From: an uncultured Lachnospiraceae bacterium
Lineage (GTDB): Bacteria > Bacillota > Clostridia > Lachnospirales > Lachnospiraceae
Length of the DNA: 45,492 nt
Reading direction: 5' to 3'
Assembly: GCA_905193085.1 (NCBI GenBank)
Contig: CAJJNI010000001.1
Location: 1-45,492, forward strand
How positions within the stretch are numbered: position 1 is the stretch's first letter; each line of letters begins with the position of its first letter. The notes under the pieces are model-generated. The model was given only the letters and a program-made list of their open reading frames with translations, made no database searches and was not told the origin of the DNA. This document shows positions 8,706 to 16,980 of the stretch, one piece after another. The position numbers and the translations under genes were made by a program.

Positions 8706-9163
8706 ATGATAAAAACAAAACATTTGCAGATGCATTTTATACGGTTGAAATGTCTCTTCTTATGCCTTTATTGATTGGCATTATTACAATGATGATGTAT
8801 TTGGGGTTTTATGTTAATGACAGAATGGTTTTAGAAGAGGCTGCTAAAGAGACTGCGGTATACTGTGCTTCAAATTTCCCGGATGACATTGAAAATATAA
8901 ACAAGATAGCGGGACAGAAATTTAATGACAATATTAGTAGAAGATTGTTTTCGGTAAATAACATAAGTTATACCGCTCAGGAAAATAATGACTGCATAAA
9001 TGTAAAAGTAAAAGCAGATTTTATAATTCCTGTGTTTGCTCAATTGAGAAAAGAGTTGTTTGGTTCTGATATTAAAATAGAAGTTGAAGGACAGGGAGTT
9101 GTGACAAGGCCTGTCAGGACAATTTGGAAAACAAAAATAATAGAAAAAATTTTAGATAACTGA
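8706..9163 (+). CDS. TadE/TadF-like pseudopilin, probably frameshifted at codon 3
   Basis: The frame encoding TVEMSLLMPLLIGIITMMMYLGF (split by helix start) is a TadE-type membrane helix with Glu at +5, followed by about 120 extracytoplasmic residues. That frame has no ATG/GTG/TTG after its overlap with the previous gene. An ATG directly after the previous stop (8706) is out of frame by one base: adding one A to the five-A run after ATGAT would give MIKNKTFADAF and then the conserved helix. The coordinates given therefore span 458 nt, not a multiple of three. A tract contraction, sequence error or slippage are all possible. The frame also stays open upstream to an ATG at 8426, but that start lies deep inside the peptidase gene. 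Confidence 0.65.
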
Positions 9164-9177
9164 AAGGGGAGAGTAAG

Positions 9178-10449
9178 GTGAATGCCGAGTATGTAAGAAA
9201 TCTGAATCATAATTATATTAAGGTAAAATCTGAAGATGATTTTTTTGAATATCAATTGCAGATGATTATGAGAAATGAGATAGAGGGTTTATTGAGCTGT
9301 AAGGTTGAGAGAAGTAATAATGAAGTATATTTTTTATATGAAATAAATTCAAAACTGCCATTTGTACAGGTGTTTGAGAGAAAGAAAATGAATATGGAGG
9401 CTTTTAGTGCACTTGTTTTATGTCTGAAAAATGCAGTTGAAAATGCAAGTGAATATTTACTTGATGTAAACAGTATAGTGCTTACTCCTGAATATATTTA
9501 TATGAATCCGGAGACAAAGGAAGTAAGTCTGCTTTATGTTCCGGGAATGTGGAGTGATATAAAGGAAGAATTCAGGGAACTTACAAGGCAGCTGCTTGAA
9601 TGGATAGATTATGATGACGATGCAGTTGTAAAGGCAGCATATCAGTTAAATAACAGTACGGTAGAGGAAAATTATTCATTTGAAGAAATTTTAAATAATA
9701 TATTGTTTAAAGATGATGAGAAATCTGACAGTGAGACAGATAATAAATATGATGATGAAATAAATTATGAAAATACTGAAAAACAATATGAATATAGTAA
9801 CAAACATAGCAAGTCGGAAAATTATATAAATCAACAAGACTCTGGACCTGATAATTATAATTTATATGAAGATGATATTGATGCCGAAGATGAACGCCGG
9901 CAATCTATATTGAAAAAGATAACGACGCCTGTTATACAGGCTGCGGGAAGTTTTTTAAAGAATCTTGAACTGTTTCATAAAGATAATGAAGAATATATTG
10001 ACAATGAAGATGGTGAAGAAGAGTTTTATGAGCAGCCGGCTAAAAAAATTATTAGTTATTCTTCTTATACTCAGAATTACAGAAACTATGATATAGCGGC
10101 TGAAGAAGGAACATATGGAAATACGGTTCTTTTTAAAGAGAATAAGGACAGAGGGAAAATTATTGTTCCGATTAATGCTGATAAATATAATTCATTTGAG
10201 TTAAATATATTTCCTTTTATTATAGGTAAGCTTGTGGAGGCGGTAGATGGAGTTATAGAAGATGACTCTGTAAGCAGAATACATGCAAAAATAGAAAAGA
10301 GTGACGGACAATTTTATTTTGTAGATTTAAATTCTACAAACGGTTCGTTTGTTAATGGACAGAGTGCTCCACCAAACAGCAGAGTAAAACTCAATGTTGG
10401 AGACAGGATACAGTTTGGTCATGTAGAATATAAATTTGAAAATATATAA
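9178..10449 (+). CDS. FHA-domain protein (DUF6382-like N-terminus), Tad operon
   Basis: This 423-residue cytoplasmic protein closes the Tad operon. The C-terminal part (about 335-423) is an FHA domain, a phosphothreonine reader, with IGK, VSRIHA, DLNSTNGSFVNG and the closing GDRIQFG motifs intact. The N-terminal 150 residues resemble the DUF6382 domain that often precedes FHA in clostridial Tad clusters. The middle (about 180-320) is acidic and low-complexity. GTG at 9178 follows AAAGGGGAGAG. The context suggests Ser/Thr-phosphorylation control of pilus assembly; no kinase is in the window. No clear terminator follows. Confidence 0.8.
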   Translation: MNAEYVRNLNHNYIKVKSEDDFFEYQLQMIMRNEIEGLLSCKVERSNNEVYFLYEINSKLPFVQVFERKKMNMEAFSALVLCLKNAVENASEYLLDVNSIVLTPEYIYMNPETKEVSLLYVPGMWSDIKEEFRELTRQLLEWIDYDDDAVVKAAYQLNNSTVEENYSFEEILNNILFKDDEKSDSETDNKYDDEINYENTEKQYEYSNKHSKSENYINQQDSGPDNYNLYEDDIDAEDERRQSILKKITTPVIQAAGSFLKNLELFHKDNEEYIDNEDGEEEFYEQPAKKIISYSSYTQNYRNYDIAAEEGTYGNTVLFKENKDRGKIIVPINADKYNSFELNIFPFIIGKLVEAVDGVIEDDSVSRIHAKIEKSDGQFYFVDLNSTNGSFVNGQSAPPNSRVKLNVGDRIQFGHVEYKFENI

Positions 10450-10517
10450 ATATTAAAATAAAATTATTCCTTAATTATTTCAAAATTGTTATATTTGTTT
10501 ATTTATAATTTGTAAAA

Positions 10518-10526
10518 TGGTATAAT
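10518..10526 (+). promoter_or_regulatory. Extended -10 promoter of the large dockerin gene
   Basis: TGGTATAAT is an extended -10 (TGnTATAAT). The best -35, TTGTTT at 10495-10500, is 20 bp away, so the promoter may rely on the extended -10. It lies in the 141-bp gap after the FHA gene and would let the secreted protein be expressed apart from the Tad operon. Confidence 0.55.
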
Positions 10527-10590
10527 AGGCTATTGGTTAAGGTAAGTTTGTTACAAGATGATTTTTCATAATAAATAGGAGGAATAATTA

Positions 10591-13500
10591 TTGAGAAAAG
10601 AAAAAAATGTTAAGAACAGAGCAATGAGACGTAAAATGTTAAAAAAATCAGGAAAGAAACTTCTGGCTGCGGCACTTAGTGCAGCAATGTTGTCTATGGG
10701 AATTTATCCGGCGGGTTTCCCTGTTAATGTAAGTGCAGAAGAGGCGGTAGCACAGGTGGCAGATGCGGTTGCTTATAAGGCAAAGGTCGATATCAGTAAG
10801 CTTTCACCGATAAATGGTGTTATTACATATGATATTACAGAAGACGGAAATTACTACTTTGAGGGAAGTAATAACTTTAATGAATCCTACATACCTACAA
10901 GTATTATAGTTGCTCCGGGAGTTAAGGCAGGTATTTATTTTGATGGTGTTGATATTGAAAATTATGATGGTGAGATAGCAGGTTGTGGTGGTTCCATGTA
11001 TATAGAGGGGACAACTCCTGTATATATATCAGAATATGCACAGGTTTCATTACATACACTCAATAAATCGACTATTAAGCTGGCAGACAATGCTTCAGCA
11101 ATAGTTGTCAGCAAAAATGCATATTGTGAAATTAATGATGATTTAGAATTAGATGTTGAAACGGATTGTTATTCTACAGGCATAGATGTTGCCGGAACTT
11201 TTGAAATGAATGGAGGAATATTGTATATTGAGGGAGACGGTGGTTCTGTAGGTATAGGTGTTTGTGATATATATGCTACAGAGGATTATTCTGACAGTAA
11301 CATTATTATAAATGATGGAACACTTGATATCTATACGGTGAATGCTCCGGCAATAGGAGTATATGCAGGTTATGAGAGTTCTGCTGATAAAAAATATAAT
11401 TTTGGAAACATTGAGATACATGGTAGTCAGATAGTTGCAAATACGACAGGTGGAGTTTCAACGATTGGAGTACGTGATTATGATTACAGCAAAGTTTACA
11501 GTGAATGCAACGGTATAATTATAGATGGTGGAAATTTAACTTTAGAGCAAAACATTTGGCGTGGTGATGGAAATAAACCGGCTGTTTATCCGGGCAAAGA
11601 AGTTACAGATGGTGCAGTTGTAATAGCGGGTGGAAATATATATAATACTGTATCTGATTTGTATGATGAAAGTTTAAGTTCTGAAATAAAAATAAAAGAC
11701 AGGTTTGGAGGTAATGATGTATCTCGTAAAGTCCTTACATTGTCTGAACAGACAGAGCGTGAAATAATAAATATTACTTCATGCGATGCAGATGGCAATT
11801 CATATTACTATGGAAATAATGATATGAAAACAGATAAGGAAGGAAAATTATATACATATCTTTCAGATGGAATGACAACTGTTCAGGTTGCATTGTCTGA
11901 TAGAAGCATTATGGAAGGAACCGTTTCAGGAGATGCAGCAGAACTTTCCCTGATTGAAGATAAATCAAATGTTCCGGTATTTTCAAAATCACATTATAGT
12001 TTCAATTATAATGATGAATTGACAATTGATACACCAACAGTTGGCGCAGATTGTGATATTTCATATAGCTATGCGGAAAAGAAGACACCTGATGCGGCAC
12101 CTCAGGATAATACACAGTGGACAAAATTATCATCGCTTTCAGATGTTAAATCATTAAAAACGGGTGCATATTGGCTTAAAGCTTCGTCTTCTGATGCTCA
12201 GGCAGGTGGTGTGACTTACAGGGCAGCGGATACAATTGTTTCAGTAAATGTGAAATCGTGTAATAATCATATGTGTGATAACTGGGTTGTTAATGAAGAA
12301 AATGATGCCGTAGAGACAGCAGTATGCTCCATATGTGGAGAGACTGTTTACAGAACACATGATTATTCAGATAAAACAGGAGTATGTAAGAACTGTAAAT
12401 ATAAATGCAGGCATACATCATTAAAGTATGAATATCAGACAGAAAAGTCGCATGAAATCGTATGTCGTGCATGTGGATATTCAGAATCCGTGGAACATAA
12501 CTGGCAGGAGAATCTTGGCACAGTAAAAGAAGCGGGATATACTTTTGCGTATGATGAAGAGAGCTCTTCGTGGATTAGTGATACATCTTGTATTGATAGT
12601 TCTACTGCAAAGACAGTGTGGATATTTGATATGGAACAGGAAGGTACAGTGTCATTTGAGTGGGGTGTGTCCAGTGAAGAAAATTATGACTATTTGAATG
12701 TTTTTCTTGATGAAGATAGCGTTTATGAACAGAAAATAATAGATAAAAAATCTGGTAATGAGTCATCTGGATATATAACTGGTGAGGCTGTAACACCAGA
12801 ATTAACTGCCGGGCAGCATATGCTGACAGCGTATTATGTTAAAGATAGTGGCACCAGAGAGGGTTTAGATAAAGCATATATTAAGTTTTCATCTGATTTT
12901 AAATATTCAGAGGTAAAAGGAAATACTAATACTTCAAATTCAGGATTTGAGTATGATGAAGAGAGACAAAGATGGACATGCAATGGTTACCAAGAAGATA
13001 ATGATGGAAACAATAGTAAAAAAATCGGTTTAACTATAACCTGTGAAGAAGACTGTAAATTGCCATTTCATATCGGATTGCCTCAATGTGGTGAAGTTTA
13101 TATGAGTTCAAATAGTTTAGAAAGGTCTTTGAATTCAAATGATGAAATGCTCTGGATTAATTTTAATAAGGGAAATAATAATTTATTCTTTGAATGGTAT
13201 TGGGAACCGGAAGATGCGGAAGCGGCATCTAATGAAGCGTTTTATATAGAATACATTCCGGCAGCTTCACATATATGTGTTGATTGTGGATATTTAGACG
13301 ACCATGAATATTCTTCAGAATGTGATGAGGACTGTAATATTTGCGGACAACTTCGCACACCTTCTGAAACACATAAGTACAGTTCAGATTGTGATACAGT
13401 CTGCAATGATTGTGGTTATCAGAGGAAAGTACAGGCAGAACATCAGTTCGGCGCAGACGGCAAGGCTGATAAATGCGATAATTGCGGTGTTTTGAATATT

Positions 13501-14724
13501 GCGGGTATGAAGTTTGATAATGATAAGCTCAGGCTTATATACAATGCCAAAGAACAGTGTCCGGAAATTGTATTAAAGGATTCAGAGGGAAATGTTATTT
13601 CTTCGGATAAATACAGTGTTGAAATTACATCTGAATCAGCAGTTTCAACAGAAGATGGTTATACATTTACAGTAAGCGGAAATGGTGTAGATGCTGTTGG
13701 AAGCCAGTCTGGAAAATGGAGTATAGAATATCTTTCTACAGATGCAGAAGCAATAGCCGAAGGCACAAAAAAGACTGACAGTGAATGGTTTAACTCAGAT
13801 GTCAAAATTAAAGCACCAACAGGCTATTTAATTGCAAACAGCAATGGCGCTGATGCTGTCTGGACAGATTATCTTGAACAGGATAGACGTAGTGCAGCAA
13901 TTGTTGTAAGTGAAGATGGAAGCACTTATATAACATATTATCTTAAAAATATTTCAACAGGCGGAATCACAGATGCAAAATCTGTTTTAATTAAGAAAGA
14001 TTCATCTGTTACAACATTTGAAGTAAAAACTGCTACAGGAGAAGCAGCAGGTCTTGCGTCAGATGATGACAGTGTCAGAGTAACTTTCTTTGCAGAAGAT
14101 TTACTCAGCGGTATTGATAATGTTAAGTATTCTCTTGATGGTAAAGACGAAGTGAGTGTTGTAAGTGGAGACAGTATACTTATTACAGCACCGGGAGTAC
14201 ATGTGTTGACTGCAACAGCAAGTGATAAGGCAGGAAATATTGCTTCAAGTCAGATACAATTTACAATTTCAGAGAAACCGGACGAGACACCAAACCCAGG
14301 TGAAACACCAAGCCCAGGCGAGACACCAAACCCAGGTGAAACAGAGAAACCAGGCGAAACACCAAACCCAGGTGAAACAGAGAAACCAGGCGAAACACCA
14401 AACCCAGGTGAAACAGAGAAACCAGGCGAAACACCAAACCCAGGTGAGACACCAAGCCCAAGTGAAACACCGAAGCCGAGTGAAACTCCAACTCCAAGTG
14501 AAACACCAACCCCAGCTACTCTGGCGGGAGATGTTGACTGTAATAATAAGGTTGATTTAAATGATGCCATAATCGTATTAAAACTTGCATTAGGTATACC
14601 TGTTGAAGTAACAGAACAGGGTAGGGTAAATGCAGATTATGACGAGAATGGAAAGATAAATCTCAGTGATGCTCAATATACGCTCAAAGCAGCTTTGGGA
14701 ATTAAAGTTAATTTATCAAAGTAG
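10591..14724 (+). CDS. Large secreted protein with Cys-rich modules and C-terminal dockerin
   Basis: This 1377-residue secreted protein has a long basic leader and signal peptide (about 1-50, cleavage near VSA-EE). Residues 60-400 are rich in short Gly/Asn turns and strands, as in a right-handed beta-helix or carbohydrate-binding region. Two Cys-rich segments (about 556-640 and 891-970) carry many CxxC pairs with His, suggesting metal sites. A Pro/Glu/Thr linker (about 1230-1309) includes a perfect triple repeat. The end (about 1312-1377) is a type I dockerin with two Ca-binding F-hand repeats (GDVDCNNKVDLND, NADYDENGKINLSD). TTG at 10591 follows AGGAGG. The function is unknown; a cell-surface or carbohydrate-related role is inferred. 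No cohesin scaffold is visible. Confidence 0.8.
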   Translation: MRKEKNVKNRAMRRKMLKKSGKKLLAAALSAAMLSMGIYPAGFPVNVSAEEAVAQVADAVAYKAKVDISKLSPINGVITYDITEDGNYYFEGSNNFNESYIPTSIIVAPGVKAGIYFDGVDIENYDGEIAGCGGSMYIEGTTPVYISEYAQVSLHTLNKSTIKLADNASAIVVSKNAYCEINDDLELDVETDCYSTGIDVAGTFEMNGGILYIEGDGGSVGIGVCDIYATEDYSDSNIIINDGTLDIYTVNAPAIGVYAGYESSADKKYNFGNIEIHGSQIVANTTGGVSTIGVRDYDYSKVYSECNGIIIDGGNLTLEQNIWRGDGNKPAVYPGKEVTDGAVVIAGGNIYNTVSDLYDESLSSEIKIKDRFGGNDVSRKVLTLSEQTEREIINITSCDADGNSYYYGNNDMKTDKEGKLYTYLSDGMTTVQVALSDRSIMEGTVSGDAAELSLIEDKSNVPVFSKSHYSFNYNDELTIDTPTVGADCDISYSYAEKKTPDAAPQDNTQWTKLSSLSDVKSLKTGAYWLKASSSDAQAGGVTYRAADTIVSVNVKSCNNHMCDNWVVNEENDAVETAVCSICGETVYRTHDYSDKTGVCKNCKYKCRHTSLKYEYQTEKSHEIVCRACGYSESVEHNWQENLGTVKEAGYTFAYDEESSSWISDTSCIDSSTAKTVWIFDMEQEGTVSFEWGVSSEENYDYLNVFLDEDSVYEQKIIDKKSGNESSGYITGEAVTPELTAGQHMLTAYYVKDSGTREGLDKAYIKFSSDFKYSEVKGNTNTSNSGFEYDEERQRWTCNGYQEDNDGNNSKKIGLTITCEEDCKLPFHIGLPQCGEVYMSSNSLERSLNSNDEMLWINFNKGNNNLFFEWYWEPEDAEAASNEAFYIEYIPAASHICVDCGYLDDHEYSSECDEDCNICGQLRTPSETHKYSSDCDTVCNDCGYQRKVQAEHQFGADGKADKCDNCGVLNIAGMKFDNDKLRLIYNAKEQCPEIVLKDSEGNVISSDKYSVEITSESAVSTEDGYTFTVSGNGVDAVGSQSGKWSIEYLSTDAEAIAEGTKKTDSEWFNSDVKIKAPTGYLIANSNGADAVWTDYLEQDRRSAAIVVSEDGSTYITYYLKNISTGGITDAKSVLIKKDSSVTTFEVKTATGEAAGLASDDDSVRVTFFAEDLLSGIDNVKYSLDGKDEVSVVSGDSILITAPGVHVLTATASDKAGNIASSQIQFTISEKPDETPNPGETPSPGETPNPGETEKPGETPNPGETEKPGETPNPGETEKPGETPNPGETPSPSETPKPSETPTPSETPTPATLAGDVDCNNKVDLNDAIIVLKLALGIPVEVTEQGRVNADYDENGKINLSDAQYTLKAALGIKVNLSK
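14323..14430 (+). repeat. Three perfect 36-bp tandem repeats in the dockerin linker
   Basis: Units at 14323-14358, 14359-14394 and 14395-14430 are identical and encode a 12-residue Pro/Gly/Glu/Thr unit (TPNPGETEKPGE). Perfect identity at DNA level suggests recent slippage or recombination, so linker length may vary between strains. Confidence 0.9.
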
Positions 14725-14776
14725 TTTTAAAATTTAATATAATATTATATAAAGATGTCTGGGGCAAAAGTCCCCA

Positions 14777-14950
14777 ATTATGATGCCTACGGATTGCTCC
14801 GCACTATGTGCTCCCGCACCTCTACCCAATATTCGCATATCGTGGGATTAACATCCCACTTTTATGCTCATATCGGGGCGGGTCACAAAGTCTTTCACCC
14901 ACCTATGAGCAAGCTCATGTGGGTTTAGACCTTTTGACCCTGGCATCATA
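14777..14950. repeat. Complete hairpin-rich dispersed element with terminal inverted repeats, copy 2
   Basis: The element begins ATTATGATGCC and ends GGCATCATA, a 9-bp terminal inverted repeat (11 bp against copy 1). Inside are a hairpin GTGGGA/TCCCAC (14842-14847 with 14854-14859) and the nested hairpin ACCCAC..ATGAGC/GCTCAT..GTGGGT (14897-14924). Just before it, GGGG/CCCC (14761-14775) makes another small stem. It is more G+C-rich than its surroundings and has no open reading frame. Together with the hairpin after it, it fills the gap from 14725 to the glycosyltransferase. It could be a MITE-like repeat or a structured RNA. Confidence 0.8.
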
Positions 14951-14964
14951 TAAAATCTAAATGT

Positions 14965-14997
14965 ATACACCAGCCTGTGTTTATATGGCTGGTGTAT
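14965..14997 (+). terminator. Strong hairpin before the glycosyltransferase gene
   Basis: An 11-bp perfect stem (14965-14975 with 14987-14997) encloses an 11-nt loop and is followed by a short T-rich run (TTTACT). It may terminate the dockerin transcript or attenuate the next gene. It overlaps the most upstream ATG of the glycosyltransferase frame (14961), arguing against that start. Confidence 0.6.
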
Positions 14998-15029
14998 TTA
15001 CTAATATGATGAAAGAGAGGTCAATGCCT

Positions 15030-15938
15030 ATGGTGGATAGGAGTTATCCTGATAAAACATCAGTAAATATTTGTTTTACATGTAATCAGAAATATATTCC
15101 ACATTGTGAGACTGCAATATATTCCTTGCTTTGTAATGCATCAGAAGAGCGGTATTATGATATACTTATCCTTCATAAAGATATTAACAGTCGTTGGCAG
15201 GACAGGGTGAAACAGCTTGAAATGCTTTTGCCTCATGCAACTATCCGTTTTGTTCATATTAAAGAACCATATCTTATAAAAAAATATAAGACGCCCGGGT
15301 ATCTGTCAATTGAATCAACATACCGTCTGTTGTTGTTATCACCAGATTATGGTCAGTATGACAGAATGATATATATGGATAGTGATGTTATAGTAGAGGG
15401 GGATATTTCAGAACTCTTTGATTTGGATTTACAGTCAAATGCAATTGGAGCAATGGAATGTCTTGTAAGCCGGTATGATTCTTATTTAAAGCGTGCATTA
15501 TTTGCAGATAATAAGCCATACAATATTGATGCCTATAAGAGAAATGTACTTAAATTAAGATTTCCAGATAAATATTTTCACAGTGGTGTGATTTTGTTTG
15601 ATTTAAATAAAGCAAGACAGATTGCTGATGAGCAGCGGCTTATTGAAATACTCACAACCCATTATTATCAGGGTGGAGATAAGGAAACACTTAATATTGC
15701 TTTTAATGAGTCAGTATATTTAATAGAACCAAAATGGAATTATCTTAATGCATTAGAACTTCTGAAAAATAATAAAGATAAAAATGTATCAGATATGTAC
15801 AGTGATATATCAGATGAGAAAGCAATAATACATTATGTTGGAGTGGCTAAACCGTGGGATACAGAAGTAGTTTTAGGAGAACATTACAATAAGTATCGAA
15901 AATTATGTGATGAATATATCCGGACTAAGAAAATTTAA
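15030..15938 (+). CDS. Glycosyltransferase family 8 protein
   Basis: This cytoplasmic sugar transferase uses a UDP-sugar and a metal ion. The N-terminus VNICFTCNQKYIPHCETAI is the family 8 nucleotide-sugar start, the DxD motif is in MIYMDSDVIVEGD, and FHSGVILFDL, a GGDKETLN segment and HYVGVAKPW are further family landmarks. The frame reaches back to ATG 14961, but that lies in a strong hairpin. The ribosome site AGAGAGG (15014-15020) fits ATG 15030 (or 15024), giving about 302 residues. Acceptor unknown; lipooligosaccharide-type, teichoic or glycoprotein glycan synthesis are possible. It stands alone between two hairpins. Confidence 0.87.
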   Translation: MVDRSYPDKTSVNICFTCNQKYIPHCETAIYSLLCNASEERYYDILILHKDINSRWQDRVKQLEMLLPHATIRFVHIKEPYLIKKYKTPGYLSIESTYRLLLLSPDYGQYDRMIYMDSDVIVEGDISELFDLDLQSNAIGAMECLVSRYDSYLKRALFADNKPYNIDAYKRNVLKLRFPDKYFHSGVILFDLNKARQIADEQRLIEILTTHYYQGGDKETLNIAFNESVYLIEPKWNYLNALELLKNNKDKNVSDMYSDISDEKAIIHYVGVAKPWDTEVVLGEHYNKYRKLCDEYIRTKKI

Positions 15939-15942
15939 AATT

Positions 15943-15984
15943 AACAGCTCCATCTACTACTATAAAATAATATATGGAGCTGTT
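15943..15984. terminator. Bidirectional terminator between the glycosyltransferase and porB
   Basis: AACAGCTCCAT (15943-15953) pairs perfectly with ATGGAGCTGTT (15974-15984), with A/T-rich sequence on both sides. The genes converge here, so it probably serves both strands. Confidence 0.75.
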
Positions 15985-16040
15985 GTAATATGTATTATTT
16001 AGTTGTCTGTTAATTATATAAATTTATAATCTGTTGTTTT

Positions 16041-16967
16041 TTAGAGTGCTGCAAGGGCGAGTAATTCTTCCCACTGTGCATCTACATCTGCCTGAATAAT
16101 TTTGATTGCTTCTTCGTTTTTAAGAATATGTTTAAATCTTCCCTGGGCTTCAATCCAATCTGTTATCGGTCGTTTTTCTTTTGGCATGTATGTAATCTTG
16201 TATTTTCCATTTTCGATTTCATACAATGGCCAGAAGCATGTCTCAACAGCAATTTTACATAAATCCATCATCTTAGGTGTGTCATATCTCCAGCCACGAG
16301 GACAAGGAGAAAGTACATTTAAGAAGCAAGGACCTTCTGTGTAGATTGCTTTTTCAGATTTCTCATATAAATCCTTAAAGTTACCAAAAGGTGCTGACTG
16401 TGCAATATATGGAAGGTTGTGGGCTGCCATTACTTTAGTAAGCTCTTTTCTTCCCTGTTGTTTACCGTTTACAACTTTACCTGCCGGAGAAGTTGTTGTG
16501 TCAGCATATCTTGGTGTTGCAGAGGAACGCTGGATACCTGTATTCATGTAAGCTCCGTTATCGTAGCAGACATAAACCATGTCATGTCCTCTTTCCATTG
16601 CGCCTGATAATGACTGAAGACCGATATCATATGTACCGCCATCGCCACCAAAAGCTATGAATTTATATGTGTCAGTTATTTTACCTGTTTTCTTTAAGTT
16701 ACGATAAGCTGCTTCAATTCCGGCAGCATTTGCACCTGCATTTTCGAATGCTGCATGATAGAAAGAATCTTCCCATGCTGTATATGGATATGTGAAAGTT
16801 GATACTTCAAGACAGCCTGTAGCAGATGTGATAACTGCTTTGTCTTCTTCTTTCAATGCTCTAAGTACCGTACGTACAACAACAGGAGCTGCACAGCCGG
16901 CACACATTCTATGACCACCTGTTAATCGTTCAGGTTTGTTTGATACTTCTTTTAAATTATATGCCAT
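16041..16967 (-). CDS. porB: Pyruvate:ferredoxin oxidoreductase beta subunit
   Basis: This thiamine-diphosphate-binding subunit takes part in oxidative decarboxylation of pyruvate to acetyl-CoA, with electrons passed to ferredoxin. The 308-residue protein carries the TPP motif GGDGG at about 107-111 ending near Asn137, and the four Cys of a [4Fe-4S] cluster (C22, C25, C52 and C222). Length is normal for PorB. A GGAGGTAG ribosome site precedes the ATG. It is last in porGDAB. A related 2-ketoacid cannot be excluded from sequence, but the set looks like pyruvate-type Por. Confidence 0.9.
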   Translation of the reverse strand: MAYNLKEVSNKPERLTGGHRMCAGCAAPVVVRTVLRALKEEDKAVITSATGCLEVSTFTYPYTAWEDSFYHAAFENAGANAAGIEAAYRNLKKTGKITDTYKFIAFGGDGGTYDIGLQSLSGAMERGHDMVYVCYDNGAYMNTGIQRSSATPRYADTTTSPAGKVVNGKQQGRKELTKVMAAHNLPYIAQSAPFGNFKDLYEKSEKAIYTEGPCFLNVLSPCPRGWRYDTPKMMDLCKIAVETCFWPLYEIENGKYKITYMPKEKRPITDWIEAQGRFKHILKNEEAIKIIQADVDAQWEELLALAAL

Positions 16968-16980
16968 TTTTTGCTACCTC

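Noticed and set aside
8680..8712. Programmed -1 frameshift joining the second prepilin peptidase to the TadE-like frame
   Set aside because: No X XXY YYZ slippery heptamer or following hairpin was found near the stop; a start defect at the A-run explains the data more simply.
8426..9163. A 245-residue reading frame beginning at ATG 8426
   Set aside because: Its first 280 bases overlap the second prepilin peptidase in another frame and encode nothing recognisable. Only the part after about 8706 looks like a real protein (TadE-like).
14261..14510. Possible CRISPR-like or satellite array on the minus strand
   Set aside because: The repeats are contiguous, in frame and code for the linker; there are no unique spacers.
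14222..14570. Reading frames on both strands across the Pro/Glu/Thr linker of the dockerin gene
   Set aside because: They are shadows of the 36-bp repeats in other frames and show only the repeat itself, without a ribosome site or family likeness.
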